Below, piece after piece: positions 30,889-39,972 of a stretch of DNA of 64,000 bases (position 1 is its first letter; each line of letters starts with the position of its first letter). Below the pieces are notes generated by a model. That model was not told the origin of the DNA. It saw nothing but the letters and a program-made list of their open reading frames with translations, and did not search any database. This DNA is from Spiribacter sp. 1M189 (GTDB lineage: Bacteria; Pseudomonadota; Gammaproteobacteria; Nitrococcales; Nitrococcaceae): positions 1,736,001 to 1,800,000 of the forward strand of contig NZ_JBAKFF010000001.1 in NCBI RefSeq assembly GCF_040838345.1, written 5' to 3'. A program made the translations under genes and the position numbers.

Positions 30889-33009
30889 ATGGCCCAGAGC
30901 GCAGCCACAATATCCACCGGTCAGGCACGGAAACGCGGCAACTACCGTCGCAGTCTTGGCGCTATTTGGCTCGAATTCCTCGGTTCGATGAATCTGGCCA
31001 TCACCCTGCTGGTGGTGGTGAGCATTGCGTCGATCATCGGCACCGTCCTGCCGCAGAACAATCCCTACAGCGAGTACCTCATTCAGTTCGGGCCGTTCTG
31101 GTTCGAGGTCTTCCGCCTGCTCAACCTCTACGATGTGTACTCGGCCTGGTGGTTCCTGGCCATCCTCGGGTTTCTCGTACTCTCCACCGGCGTCTGCGTC
31201 AGTCGACACATCCCCGGCGTCTGGCGCGAGATCACCCGCTATCGCACGCATGTCCGGGAGAAATCCCTGCTGGCCCTCTCCCAGCACCGCCGCTGGCAGA
31301 CGGCCAGGGACGCCGAGTCGGTCGAGGCGGTCGCCGAGACGGCACTGAAGGGGTTTGGATTCCGTACGCGCCGCGAGACGCGCGGCGATACGGTCGTCGT
31401 GGCCGGCATGAAAGGCGGGGCGACCCGCATGGGCTACGTGCTCACCCATGTCGCGGTGGTGGTGATTGCCCTTGGTGCGCTGGCAGACGGCAACATCAAT
31501 CTCAAGATCCAGGAAATGATGGGCAGCCTGGCGGTGGAAACCCGTGATCTGCCTGTGTCTCAGGTGCCCGCCGAGAGCTGGCTGGGGCCGGAGAGCGGCT
31601 CCTTTCGCGGCAATGTGACCATCCCGGAGGAGACCAACAGCGGCGTGGTCTTCCTGCAGGTGCGCGATGGCTATGTGGTCCAGCAGCTTCCCTTCGAGAT
31701 CTACCTCGAAGACTTCCGCATCGATCACTACCCTAACGGCATGCCCAGTTCCTACGAGAGCGATCTGGTCATCCACGACCCGGCCCTGGAAGAGCCCATC
31801 CGGCAGACGATTTCGGTCAACCATCCGCTGACTCACCGCGGCCATACCATCTATCAGGCATCTTTCACCGACGGCGGCACGGCGCTTGACCTCACCGGCC
31901 ATCTGCTGGACGGGTCGGGCCAGACCATGCCCATCACCGGCCGCGTTTTCGAGAACCTGCGCCTGCAGCTCGGTGGCATGCAGCGCACCATGGAGATCGA
32001 TGATTTCCAGCTGTTCAACGTGGATCGCGACCCGCGGGCCGTAGAGCGTACCGGCTCCCGCGACGAGTTCCGCAACGTCGGCCCCTCATTCAATTACACC
32101 ATGCGTGACGAGGCCGGCCAGGCCCGTGAGTTCCACACCTACATGGCGCCTGTGCAGATCGACGACCGCTGGTATTACCTCCACGGCATGCGCAGCGGTG
32201 CCGCCGAGCCGTTCCGGTATCTCCATATCCCCGCCGATGGCAACGCCTCCATGGACACCTTCATGAACTTCCACGCGGCGCTGCATGATCGCGCGCGGGT
32301 GGATCAGGCGGCGCGACGGGCGGCCGATGTGCTACTGGCGCAGATGGGCGTGGCCAACCCCGAACTCGGAAACCGTGTGGCGGGAACGGCTGACGACATG
32401 ATCGCCACGCTGGTCAATGGCGGCTTCGGGGCGGTCAACGCGCAGCTTGAGCAGCGGGTGGCGGGATCCAACCGCCCCGAGATGCTGCTGGAGTTCTCCC
32501 GCGCCGTGCTGCAACGCACGATGTTCGAGATCTACCGCGAGGAGCTCGCGGCCCGCCAGGGTGTCGCACTATCGATGGTCCAGCCGGACGCGGACCAGCG
32601 TGCCTTCTTTGAGGAGGCCATGAACGCGGTGTCGGCGGTGGCGGAATACGGCTCGCCGATCATCTTCGAAATCGATCACTTTGATCATCGCCAGGCAACG
32701 GGTCTGCAGATTACCCGCGCCCCGGGCAAGAACGTCGTCTACGCGGGCTCGGCCCTGCTGGTGATGGGTATCTTCATGCTCTTCTATGTGTCCCATCGCC
32801 GCGTCTGGGCGATGGTGATGCCCCGCGAGGAGGGTGGCACTGATCTCCTGATGGCGGGTACCAATCAGCGTCGGCCGGAGGAATTCGAGGCCGAGTTCGC
32901 TGATCTGGCCGACGCGGTCGAGAATCAGCTCGGTGTGGCCGGCGATATGCCGGGCCGCCGCCGCAAGGACGCGTCCGACTCCGCCGGACCGACAGAACAA
33001 ACTGACTGA
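30889..33009 (+). CDS. resB: Cytochrome c biogenesis protein ResB (CcsB)
   Basis: One half of the System II haem lyase, 706 aa. Membrane helices lie near 34-54 (MNLAITLLVVVSIASIIGTV), 85-103, 176-196 and 618-638. Between the third and fourth is a large periplasmic domain of about 400 residues. It partners with CcsA encoded 10 bases downstream to deliver haem and attach it to apocytochromes. System II rather than the Ccm system is used here. Confidence 0.93.
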   Translation: MAQSAATISTGQARKRGNYRRSLGAIWLEFLGSMNLAITLLVVVSIASIIGTVLPQNNPYSEYLIQFGPFWFEVFRLLNLYDVYSAWWFLAILGFLVLSTGVCVSRHIPGVWREITRYRTHVREKSLLALSQHRRWQTARDAESVEAVAETALKGFGFRTRRETRGDTVVVAGMKGGATRMGYVLTHVAVVVIALGALADGNINLKIQEMMGSLAVETRDLPVSQVPAESWLGPESGSFRGNVTIPEETNSGVVFLQVRDGYVVQQLPFEIYLEDFRIDHYPNGMPSSYESDLVIHDPALEEPIRQTISVNHPLTHRGHTIYQASFTDGGTALDLTGHLLDGSGQTMPITGRVFENLRLQLGGMQRTMEIDDFQLFNVDRDPRAVERTGSRDEFRNVGPSFNYTMRDEAGQAREFHTYMAPVQIDDRWYYLHGMRSGAAEPFRYLHIPADGNASMDTFMNFHAALHDRARVDQAARRAADVLLAQMGVANPELGNRVAGTADDMIATLVNGGFGAVNAQLEQRVAGSNRPEMLLEFSRAVLQRTMFEIYREELAARQGVALSMVQPDADQRAFFEEAMNAVSAVAEYGSPIIFEIDHFDHRQATGLQITRAPGKNVVYAGSALLVMGIFMLFYVSHRRVWAMVMPREEGGTDLLMAGTNQRRPEEFEAEFADLADAVENQLGVAGDMPGRRRKDASDSAGPTEQTD

Positions 33010-33019
33010 GGACTGGGCA

Positions 33020-34186
33020 ATGGTTGCTTCCCGCGAAGACATGCTCCGAGAAATGCGTCGGCCGTCGCTCTGGCAGCGACTCACCGCCGGTGACTGGGCT
33101 TGGGCTGCCCTTGTGGTGTTCGCAACGGCGGGCACCTACTGGGTGCTCTGGGATGTGATGAACGTCTACGAGGTCGTCATCACATTCTTCACGGCAGCGA
33201 CCATGATCGGTATTGGCTGGCACTGGCACGCTTCGCGCTGGTACATGGCGCTCGTCTGCCTGGCGAGCCTCTTCGCCATCACCCGCTATCCCGAGCTGGG
33301 CGCCGCGCAGAGCGACTTTTTCCTCAAGTACCTGCTCTCCAGCCAGTCGGCGATCATGTGGATGAGTGCCCTCTTCCCGGCGGCTACCGTCGTCTATGGC
33401 GTTGCCCTGTTCACGGGCAACGACTTCGCGGGCCGGGTGGCCTCGAAGCTGACCTGGATCGCCGCCGGCGCCGGCCTGGCGGGGCTGCTGGTGCGCTGGC
33501 ACGAGACGCACCTCTATGCCGGCGGGATCGGCTATATCCCGGTCAGCAACCTGTATGAAGTCTTCGTGCTATTCGCCGTTATGACGGCGCTGATCTACCT
33601 GTACTACGAAAACGCCCAGCGCACCCGCTCCATGGGCTTTTTCGTGCTGCTGATCATCTCGGCGTCGATCGGTTTCCTGCTCTGGTATCACTTCGATCGC
33701 CAGGCCTATCAGATCGAGCCGCTGGTCCCGGCGCTGAACAGCTACTGGATGAAGATTCATGTGCCCACGAATTTCGTCGGCTATGGCTGCTTTGCCATCG
33801 CTGCCATGTTGGGCGTGGCCTATCTCATCCGGGCCCGGGTTTCCGATGACAGCCCCTGGGCCGAGCGGTTGCCCACGCTCAAGCAGATCGACGAGGTGAG
33901 TTACCGCGCCATCGCCCTCGGTTTTGCCTTCTTCACGGTCGCGACCATTCTCGGCGCGCTCTGGGCGGCCGAAGCCTGGGGGGCTTACTGGTCCTGGGAC
34001 CCGAAAGAGACCTGGGCGCTGATTGTCTGGCTCAACTATGCAGCCTGGCTGCACCTGCGCTACACCAAGGGACTGCGCGGCAAGCCCATGGCCTGGTGGG
34101 CGATTATCGGGCTGTTCGTCACCACCTTCGCCTTCCTCGGCGTGAACATGTTCCTGTCCGGTCTGCATTCCTACGGGGAGCTGTAG
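33020..34186 (+). CDS. ccsA: Cytochrome c biogenesis protein CcsA (ResC)
   Basis: Haem-handling membrane protein, 388 aa, with about eight helices and the WWD motif WGAYWSWDPKETWALIVW near the C-terminus. External histidines lie at KIHVPTNFVGY and in the helix-flanking segments. The start at 33020 is chosen after TGGGC; it lies 10 bases after resB, so the two are translated together. The following dsbA may keep apocytochrome thiols in the right state. Confidence 0.94.
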   Translation: MVASREDMLREMRRPSLWQRLTAGDWAWAALVVFATAGTYWVLWDVMNVYEVVITFFTAATMIGIGWHWHASRWYMALVCLASLFAITRYPELGAAQSDFFLKYLLSSQSAIMWMSALFPAATVVYGVALFTGNDFAGRVASKLTWIAAGAGLAGLLVRWHETHLYAGGIGYIPVSNLYEVFVLFAVMTALIYLYYENAQRTRSMGFFVLLIISASIGFLLWYHFDRQAYQIEPLVPALNSYWMKIHVPTNFVGYGCFAIAAMLGVAYLIRARVSDDSPWAERLPTLKQIDEVSYRAIALGFAFFTVATILGALWAAEAWGAYWSWDPKETWALIVWLNYAAWLHLRYTKGLRGKPMAWWAIIGLFVTTFAFLGVNMFLSGLHSYGEL

Positions 34187-34226
34187 AATGGGCGACGTTC
34201 AGGCAGTCATTCTCCGGAGTTCAATA

Positions 34227-34874
34227 ATGCAGCATTCATCCGTCGCCCGTTTAGGCTGGATTGTGGCCATCGTACTCATGCTTGGTGGCCTGATCGGGCT
34301 CGGTCCGGCCCAGGCCCAGCAGGGCTACCAGGTACTGGATACCCCACAATCGACCGACGCCTCTGAGGGAGCCGTGGAAGTGCGGGAATTCTTCTCCTAC
34401 GGCTGCCCGCACTGTGCGGACTTTGAGCCGCGGCTCAGTGAGTGGACCAGCGAGATGGGCGATCGCGTTGAAGTCGTTCATACGCCGGTCACCTTCGGCC
34501 GCGAAAGTTGGGCCGTGCTGGCACGCGCCTATTATGCCGCGCAAGCGCTGGATATCCTCGATCAGACCCATACGGCCCTTTTCGAGGCGATTCACGATGA
34601 GGGCCGCTCTTTCAGCAGCAATGAGGACGTCGCAGCGTTCTATGCCAGCGTGGCCGATGTCACCGAGGCGGACGTGCTATCGGCGATGAACTCCTTCGCC
34701 GTCAATACCCAGCTCAACCGTGGTGAACGCCTGGTCAACGCCTACCGGATACCCGGAACGCCCGCCATGGGGGTGGCTGGCAAGTATCTGATCGACGTCC
34801 GTGCGGCCGGCGGCCAGCAGGGCATGCTGGACATTGCCGAATCGCTGGTCGTCGAAGAGAACGGCGATCAGTAA
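34227..34874 (+). CDS. dsbA: Thiol:disulfide interchange protein DsbA
   Basis: Periplasmic disulfide oxidase, 215 aa, with a signal peptide (about 1-31), active site CPHC (60-63) in FFSYGCPHCADFEP, and the cis-proline loop RIPGTPAMGV. The start at 34227 follows CCGGAG. It sits 40 bases after ccsA, linking disulfide formation with cytochrome c maturation. No dsbB is visible nearby. Confidence 0.94.
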   Translation: MQHSSVARLGWIVAIVLMLGGLIGLGPAQAQQGYQVLDTPQSTDASEGAVEVREFFSYGCPHCADFEPRLSEWTSEMGDRVEVVHTPVTFGRESWAVLARAYYAAQALDILDQTHTALFEAIHDEGRSFSSNEDVAAFYASVADVTEADVLSAMNSFAVNTQLNRGERLVNAYRIPGTPAMGVAGKYLIDVRAAGGQQGMLDIAESLVVEENGDQ

Positions 34875-34877
34875 GCG

Positions 34878-35717
34878 GTGAGCGACACCTCCACCCGGCT
34901 CGGGTGGCCGGCGACACCGACGCCGGCCGAAGAGGCGATAATTGAGCCGTCAGCCGCGCTCCCGGCGCGCTTGCGGCTCATGAGCTTCAATATCCAGGCC
35001 GGTATCCAGACCCGCTACTATCACCAGTACTTCACGCGCGGGTGGCGCCACGTGCTGCCGGACAGTAAACGTGTTCCCAACCTGCGGCGGATTGCCTCCC
35101 TGATCCGCGACTTCGACCTGGTCGGGTTGCAGGAGCTTGATGGCGGCAGTCTGCGCAGCGGGTTTGTCGACCAGACGGCCTTTCTTGCCGACACCGCTGA
35201 ATTTCCGCACTGGTACTCTCAGACCAACCGCCCGCTGGGGCGTTTTGCCCAGCACAGCAATGGACTGCTCAGCCGGCTGTCGGCGCGCAGTGTCACCGAG
35301 CATCGCCTGCCCGGGCGTATTCCCGGGCGTGGCGCGCTGATCGTCCGCTTTGGCACCGAAGAGGCGGAACTCATGGTGGTTCTGCTCCATCTGGCGCTCA
35401 GCCAGCGTGCCCGGCTCACCCAGCTCGCCTATGTCGCGGAGTGCATCGGCAGCTGCGAGCATGTCATCGTCATGGGCGATCTGAACTGCCATTCACGCAG
35501 TCCGGAGCTGCAGTACCTATGCGCCGAAACCGGGCTTCGGGAGCCGTTCCACGACCTGCCGACCTATCCCAGTTGGCGTCCTGAAAAGAACATTGACCAC
35601 ATTCTGGTGAGCCCGAGCCTTTCGGTGGAAGCAGCGCAGGTCCTCGATGCTCCGCTCTCCGACCATCTGCCGATGACCATGGCGGTCAACCTGCCGGCGT
35701 CGTTGTGTGGTCGATAG
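34878..35717 (+). CDS. Endonuclease/exonuclease/phosphatase family protein
   Basis: A 279-residue EEP-superfamily hydrolase. Signature residues are MSFNIQAGI (Asn), GLQELDGG (metal Glu), GDLNCHS (Asp/Asn) and the C-terminal IDHILVSP and SDHLPM (catalytic His). No signal peptide is visible, so it is probably cytoplasmic. The GTG start at 34878 lies 3 bases after the dsbA stop, so it belongs to that operon. The substrate (nucleic acid, lipid or phosphoester) is not decidable. Confidence 0.88.
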   Translation: MSDTSTRLGWPATPTPAEEAIIEPSAALPARLRLMSFNIQAGIQTRYYHQYFTRGWRHVLPDSKRVPNLRRIASLIRDFDLVGLQELDGGSLRSGFVDQTAFLADTAEFPHWYSQTNRPLGRFAQHSNGLLSRLSARSVTEHRLPGRIPGRGALIVRFGTEEAELMVVLLHLALSQRARLTQLAYVAECIGSCEHVIVMGDLNCHSRSPELQYLCAETGLREPFHDLPTYPSWRPEKNIDHILVSPSLSVEAAQVLDAPLSDHLPMTMAVNLPASLCGR

Positions 35718-35738
35718 CGGCTGGCCGTGGCTGACCGG

Positions 35739-36380
35739 CTAGCCTGTGGTGGAGCCGGAAACCATCGGTCCGAGCGCCTGCCAGATATTGTCGAGGATTC
35801 GCGGTTGCGCTCGGGTGTTGGGGTGAATGCCATCATCCTGCATCAGCGACGGCTGCTCGGCGACGCCAGCGAGAATCTTCGGCACATAGGCCACGTCGGT
35901 GTCTCTGGCCACTTCCGCGTAGACATTACGGAACCGTTCGATAAAAGCGCTGCCATAATTCGAGGGCAGGCGCACGCCGGCGAGAACGACACGTGCCCCG
36001 GCATCGCGCGCCATGGTGATCATCGCGTCGAGATTGTCACGGACTTCGCTCAGGGAGACACCGCGCAGTCCGTCGTTGCCCCCGAGGGCGATGACGACGA
36101 TGTCCGGCGCATGGTTTTCCAGCGCCTGGGGCAGGCGTGCCCGGGCGCCAGCGGTGGTTTCACCGCTGATGGCCGCATTGACGACCTCGGCGCCGGCACC
36201 GAGCCGATCGGCCAGCAGGGCCACCCAGCCCGCCTCGGCGGGCATGTTGTAGGCGGCGGACAGGCTGTCGCCAAGAACAAGAATACGCGGTCCGGCGGTC
36301 TGTGCCGAAATCAGGCCCGGCAGCGCCAGACCGAACACAAGCAGTACAGTCAGGAGTCGAGTTCGCATGCCCGGTACCAT
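35739..36380 (-). CDS. tesA: Periplasmic acyl-CoA thioesterase / lysophospholipase
   Basis: SGNH hydrolase, up to 213 aa with signal peptide (MRTRLLTVLLVFGLALPGLI). Block I GDSLSAAY carries the Ser, block III GGNDGLRG the Asn, and the C-terminal DGIHPN the Asp-His. The ATG at 36380 has GAGGA upstream; an ATG at 36368 is possible. It diverges from ybbA with overlapping 5' ends, the same order as in E. coli. Confidence 0.94.
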   Translation of the reverse strand: MVPGMRTRLLTVLLVFGLALPGLISAQTAGPRILVLGDSLSAAYNMPAEAGWVALLADRLGAGAEVVNAAISGETTAGARARLPQALENHAPDIVVIALGGNDGLRGVSLSEVRDNLDAMITMARDAGARVVLAGVRLPSNYGSAFIERFRNVYAEVARDTDVAYVPKILAGVAEQPSLMQDDGIHPNTRAQPRILDNIWQALGPMVSGSTTG

Positions 36381-37074
36381 GGATTCATCCTCAAACGGTT
36401 CGCCGGTTCTCGAAGCCCGCGGCCTGGCCATGCGCTTCGAGGCCCCGGAAGGCCGTATCAGTCTGTTCGAAAACCTCGATGTTAGCATTGCCGCCGGTGA
36501 TTCTCTGGCGATTCTCGGGACCTCGGGGTCGGGCAAGTCCACCCTGCTCGGACTGCTGGCCGGGCTGGATCTGCCCAGTGGCGGGCGCGTCACCCTGGAC
36601 GGGAACGACCTCACCACCATGGACGAGGATGAGCGCGCGGCACTGCGCAGCGGCCGGGTGGGGTTCGTCTTCCAGGCCTTCCACCTGCTGCCGGGCCTGA
36701 CGGCGCTGGAGAATGTCATGCTGCCCGCCGAGCTGGCGGCGGAATCCGATGCGCGGGACAAGGCGAAACGAGCCCTTGAGCAGGTGGGGCTGGCGGGCCG
36801 TCTGGCGCACTATCCGGCCCAGCTCTCAGGTGGTGAGCAGCAGCGGGTAGCGCTTGCCCGAGCCTTCGTCAGTGAGCCGCGCATCCTCTTTGCCGACGAG
36901 CCGACAGGCAATCTCGACCACCGCACTGGCGAGCAGATCATCGACCTGTTGTTCGACCTCAACCGTGACTACGGCACGACGCTGGTCCTGGTCACCCACG
37001 ACCAGGCAGTGGCCCGGCGCTGCGCCCATGTGCGTTACCTGCGCGAAGGGGCCCTGGCGATGGAGGCCGGCTGA
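36367..37074 (+). CDS. ybbA: ABC transporter ATP-binding protein YbbA
   Basis: LolD/MacB-type ATPase, 235 aa. Walker A is GTSGSGKST, the signature is LSGGEQQRVALARAF and Walker B is ILFADEPTGNLD. The start at 36367 follows AGGAG at 10 bases; 36379 is an alternative. It shares 14 bases with the tesA coding start on the other strand. It overlaps the permease gene by one base (TGATG). Confidence 0.93.
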   Translation: MPGTMDSSSNGSPVLEARGLAMRFEAPEGRISLFENLDVSIAAGDSLAILGTSGSGKSTLLGLLAGLDLPSGGRVTLDGNDLTTMDEDERAALRSGRVGFVFQAFHLLPGLTALENVMLPAELAAESDARDKAKRALEQVGLAGRLAHYPAQLSGGEQQRVALARAFVSEPRILFADEPTGNLDHRTGEQIIDLLFDLNRDYGTTLVLVTHDQAVARRCAHVRYLREGALAMEAG

Positions 37075-39551
37075 TGCTCTCGCTGCGTCTGCTCTACCGC
37101 GACTGGCGGGGCGGCGAGCTCCGACTGTTGGCGCTTGCGCTGGTGATTGCCGTGGCCGCGGTCACCGGCGTCTCCTGGCTGGCCGACCGGGTGGCCGGGG
37201 CCACCGAAGCGCGTGCGGCCGACCTCCTGGCAGCGGACCGGGCCGTCGAGTACCCGGAGCCCATCCCCGATGCCTGGCAGGCACGTGCCGAGGCCGATGG
37301 CCTGGCGACGGCGCGCATCGCCGTCTTTCCGACCGTCGTGCTCACCGAGACCGCCAACCGTCTGGTTTCCGCTAAGGCGGTCAGCGATGCTTATCCGCTC
37401 AGGGGCAGCCTGCGCATTCAGCCGGCGCCCGGCGCCGAGGAACAGCAGCCGCCTGGCATTCCCGAACCGGGGACGGCCTGGGTCGAATCCCGTCTTCTCG
37501 GGCTGCTGGATCTGGAGGTTGGCGAGACCATTACCCTGGGTGCCCGGGATCTTCGTGTCGCGGGTATTCTCAGTTTCGAGCCCGATCGCGGTCAGGGGTT
37601 TGGAAGCCTGGCGCCGCGGGTGATGTTCAATCATGCCGATCTCGATTCCACCGAACTGCTTGGCCCGGGCAGCCGGGTGCGGCACAAGCTGTTGTTGGCC
37701 GGTGATCAGGCCGTCGTCACGCAGTTCACCGATCGCCTGGCCGCCGAGCAGGGCAATGCCGTCGAGATCGAACGGCCCAGCGAACAGGGGCGCGGCGCCG
37801 CCGAGGTCATTGAACAGGCCAAGCGCTTTCTCGGCCTGGCCGCGCTGCTGACAGTGATTGTGGCCGGCGTTGCCGTCCTGCTCACCGTTCGCCACTACGC
37901 CGAGCGGCAGATCACCGATGTCGCGGTGATGCGGGCCATGGGCGCGACGCGTCGCCAGGTGCTGCAGCTCTTCATCGGCAAACTGCTCTGGCTGGGGCTT
38001 TTTGCCGGCGCCGTGGGTGCCGCGCTTGGCTATCTCCTGCATCTCGCGATGCTCTCGCTGGTGGCCGAGCTGCTCGGAGCGGAGCTTCCCCCGGCGGGAA
38101 TCCAGCCGCTGCTGACCGGCTGGCTGACCGCGGCCGCGGCGTTGCTGGGTTTTGCCCTGCCTACCCTGGTGCGTCTCCGGGATGCGCCGCCCATGCGCGT
38201 GCTGCGTCAGGACCTCGGGAGTGGGCTGCTCCGCGCCGGCATGCCGTTGCTGATGGCGGCCGCCGTCATTCTCGGGCTGATGGCCTGGCAGGCGGGCGAT
38301 GTCCGGGTGACGCTCAGCGTCTTCGGGGCGGTGGCGGCCACCCTCGCCATCCTGGCTACCGTGGCCGCCACCATCGTCCTGGGGGCGAGGGCCTGGTCGC
38401 GCCGTGGTGGGCAGCGACGACTCCTCTGGCTGACCGGTTTCACCCGCCGTCCGCTGACCGCGATCATTCAGATCGTGGCGGTGGGTGTCGGTCTCATGAG
38501 CCTGTTTCTGCTGGCGGTGGTCCGCAATGACCTGCTCAGCGCCTGGCAGGCCGAGATACCGCCGGATGCCCCCAACCAGTTCCTGATCAACATCCAGTCG
38601 GACGAGGTGGATGGCGTTCGCAATACGTTGGCTGACGCTGGTATCGAGACGGTCTTCTATCCCATGGTCCGTGCCCGGCTCACCGCGCTGAACGGCGAGC
38701 CGGTCCGCGCACAGGACTATGACAGCGCCCAGGCCCGTCGACTGGCGCGGCGAGAATTCAATCTGTCATGGAGCGCCCGGTTGCCGGGCGACAACCGTAT
38801 CGCGGCCGGTGAGTGGTGGGGCCAGCAGCCCGACCCGACGCCGCAGCTGTCAGTAGAGACCGAGTTCGCTGAAGAGATCGGCGTCGAAATGGGCGACCGC
38901 CTCACCTTCAGTTCCGGCGGCGGTAGCGTCACCGCTCAAGTCACCAGCCTGCGCGAGGTGCGCTGGGAGAGCTTCAACGTCAACTTCTTCGTGCTCGCCT
39001 CCCCCGGCACGCTCGATGAGCTGCCGCGGACCTGGCTGACCAGTTTTTATCTCCCCCCGGAAAATACCGCGGTTCTCAACGATCTCATCCGCGAGTTCCC
39101 CAGCGTGACGCCCATCGATGTCAGCAGCGTCCTGCGGATCGTGCGCACCATCATCGACCAGGGCTCCAGCGTGGTCGAGCTCATGGCCCTGCTCACCCTG
39201 GCCGCCGGTGTTCTCGTACTGCTTGCCGCTCTGCAGATCACCGGTGAACAACGTCGCTTCGAAAGCGCCCTGCTCCGGGCCCTGGGAGCCAGTGGCCGGC
39301 GTATCCGGGCCATGGCCCGACTCGAGTTCTGGGTGATCGGCGCGATTGCAGGCGGCCTCGCCGGTCTGGCTGCCACCGCCGCCGGCGTCGTCGTTGCGGA
39401 AGTGCTCTTCGATCTCGATTATCCGTTCCGTCCCATGACCCTGCTGGCTGGTGCATTGGTTGGCCTGCTGACTGTCTGGGCGGCGGGTGCACTCGGCGCA
39501 CGACGCTATTATCGGGCCTCGCCGATGCGGCTTCTCCGCGAAGGGGGATAA
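37074..39551 (+). CDS. ybbP: ABC transporter permease YbbP (FtsX-like)
   Basis: Large permease, 825 aa, with an N-terminal membrane helix, a periplasmic domain, and two FtsX-like helix bundles (about 255-350, and the last 120 residues containing VVELMALLTLAAGVLVLLAA). Four additional helices lie centrally (385-475). The YbbA-YbbP pair is thought to extrude or move lipophilic substrates; the substrate is not known. It ends beside a repeat-rich island. Confidence 0.92.
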   Translation: MLSLRLLYRDWRGGELRLLALALVIAVAAVTGVSWLADRVAGATEARAADLLAADRAVEYPEPIPDAWQARAEADGLATARIAVFPTVVLTETANRLVSAKAVSDAYPLRGSLRIQPAPGAEEQQPPGIPEPGTAWVESRLLGLLDLEVGETITLGARDLRVAGILSFEPDRGQGFGSLAPRVMFNHADLDSTELLGPGSRVRHKLLLAGDQAVVTQFTDRLAAEQGNAVEIERPSEQGRGAAEVIEQAKRFLGLAALLTVIVAGVAVLLTVRHYAERQITDVAVMRAMGATRRQVLQLFIGKLLWLGLFAGAVGAALGYLLHLAMLSLVAELLGAELPPAGIQPLLTGWLTAAAALLGFALPTLVRLRDAPPMRVLRQDLGSGLLRAGMPLLMAAAVILGLMAWQAGDVRVTLSVFGAVAATLAILATVAATIVLGARAWSRRGGQRRLLWLTGFTRRPLTAIIQIVAVGVGLMSLFLLAVVRNDLLSAWQAEIPPDAPNQFLINIQSDEVDGVRNTLADAGIETVFYPMVRARLTALNGEPVRAQDYDSAQARRLARREFNLSWSARLPGDNRIAAGEWWGQQPDPTPQLSVETEFAEEIGVEMGDRLTFSSGGGSVTAQVTSLREVRWESFNVNFFVLASPGTLDELPRTWLTSFYLPPENTAVLNDLIREFPSVTPIDVSSVLRIVRTIIDQGSSVVELMALLTLAAGVLVLLAALQITGEQRRFESALLRALGASGRRIRAMARLEFWVIGAIAGGLAGLAATAAGVVVAEVLFDLDYPFRPMTLLAGALVGLLTVWAAGALGARRYYRASPMRLLREGG

Positions 39552-39850
39552 CACACCGACGGGCGCCCCGAGATCGCCGGCGGGGGTGGTGTATCGGCTC
39601 CCTACCCGTCCCCCGGGCTCACGCGAGACGCGGGGCGTGGAGCGCGGTGGATAACACACCGATCGGCGTCTCAAGATCGCCCGGTGGACGGGTAGGGAGC
39701 CGATAAGCCCGGGATCGGGTGGTGCGTCATGGCCTGGCGATCCCGTCTCCTTGCCCCGGGCGACCTCGGGGCGCGTTTCCGTGTGTTATCCACCGCATGA
39801 AGCGCCTCGCGCACCGCGCGAGCCCGGGGCAAGGAGATGGGAGCGCCAAG
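39545..39850. repeat. Clustered palindromic repeats between ybbP and phaC
   Basis: A ~33-base unit starting GGATAACACAC occurs at 39546-39578 and 39649-39681 in direct orientation, and inverted at about 39756-39790. Perfect inverted pairs include 39592-39611/39686-39705 (20 bp), 39644-39659/39781-39796 (16 bp) and 39746-39761/39822-39837 (16 bp, extendable to 27 with mismatches). The larger unit seems to be about 90 bp, present once directly and once inverted plus a partial copy. The rest of the 421-base gap (39552-39972) holds no gene; an AAGGAAG site precedes phaC. Confidence 0.85.
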
Positions 39851-39972
39851 CCCTTCATCGGTTAGCGGACCGGTGAGCCCGGCGAAGGGGGTCGAGCCGG
39901 CATTCGCACCGAGGGGAACCGACCGCCGCGTCCTAGAGCCCAACAGGGTGAATCCGCACGAAAGGAAGCGAC

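Noticed and set aside
38919-38929. GGCGGTAGCGT, 11 of 12 bases of the ops element used by RfaH
   Set aside because: It lies inside ybbP, encoding a Gly-Gly-Ser turn, far from and upstream of the rfaH operon. Chance in GC-rich code is likely.
39545-39850. Repeat cluster considered as a CRISPR array
   Set aside because: The repeats are few, imperfect, in both orientations and irregularly spaced, and there are no cas genes.
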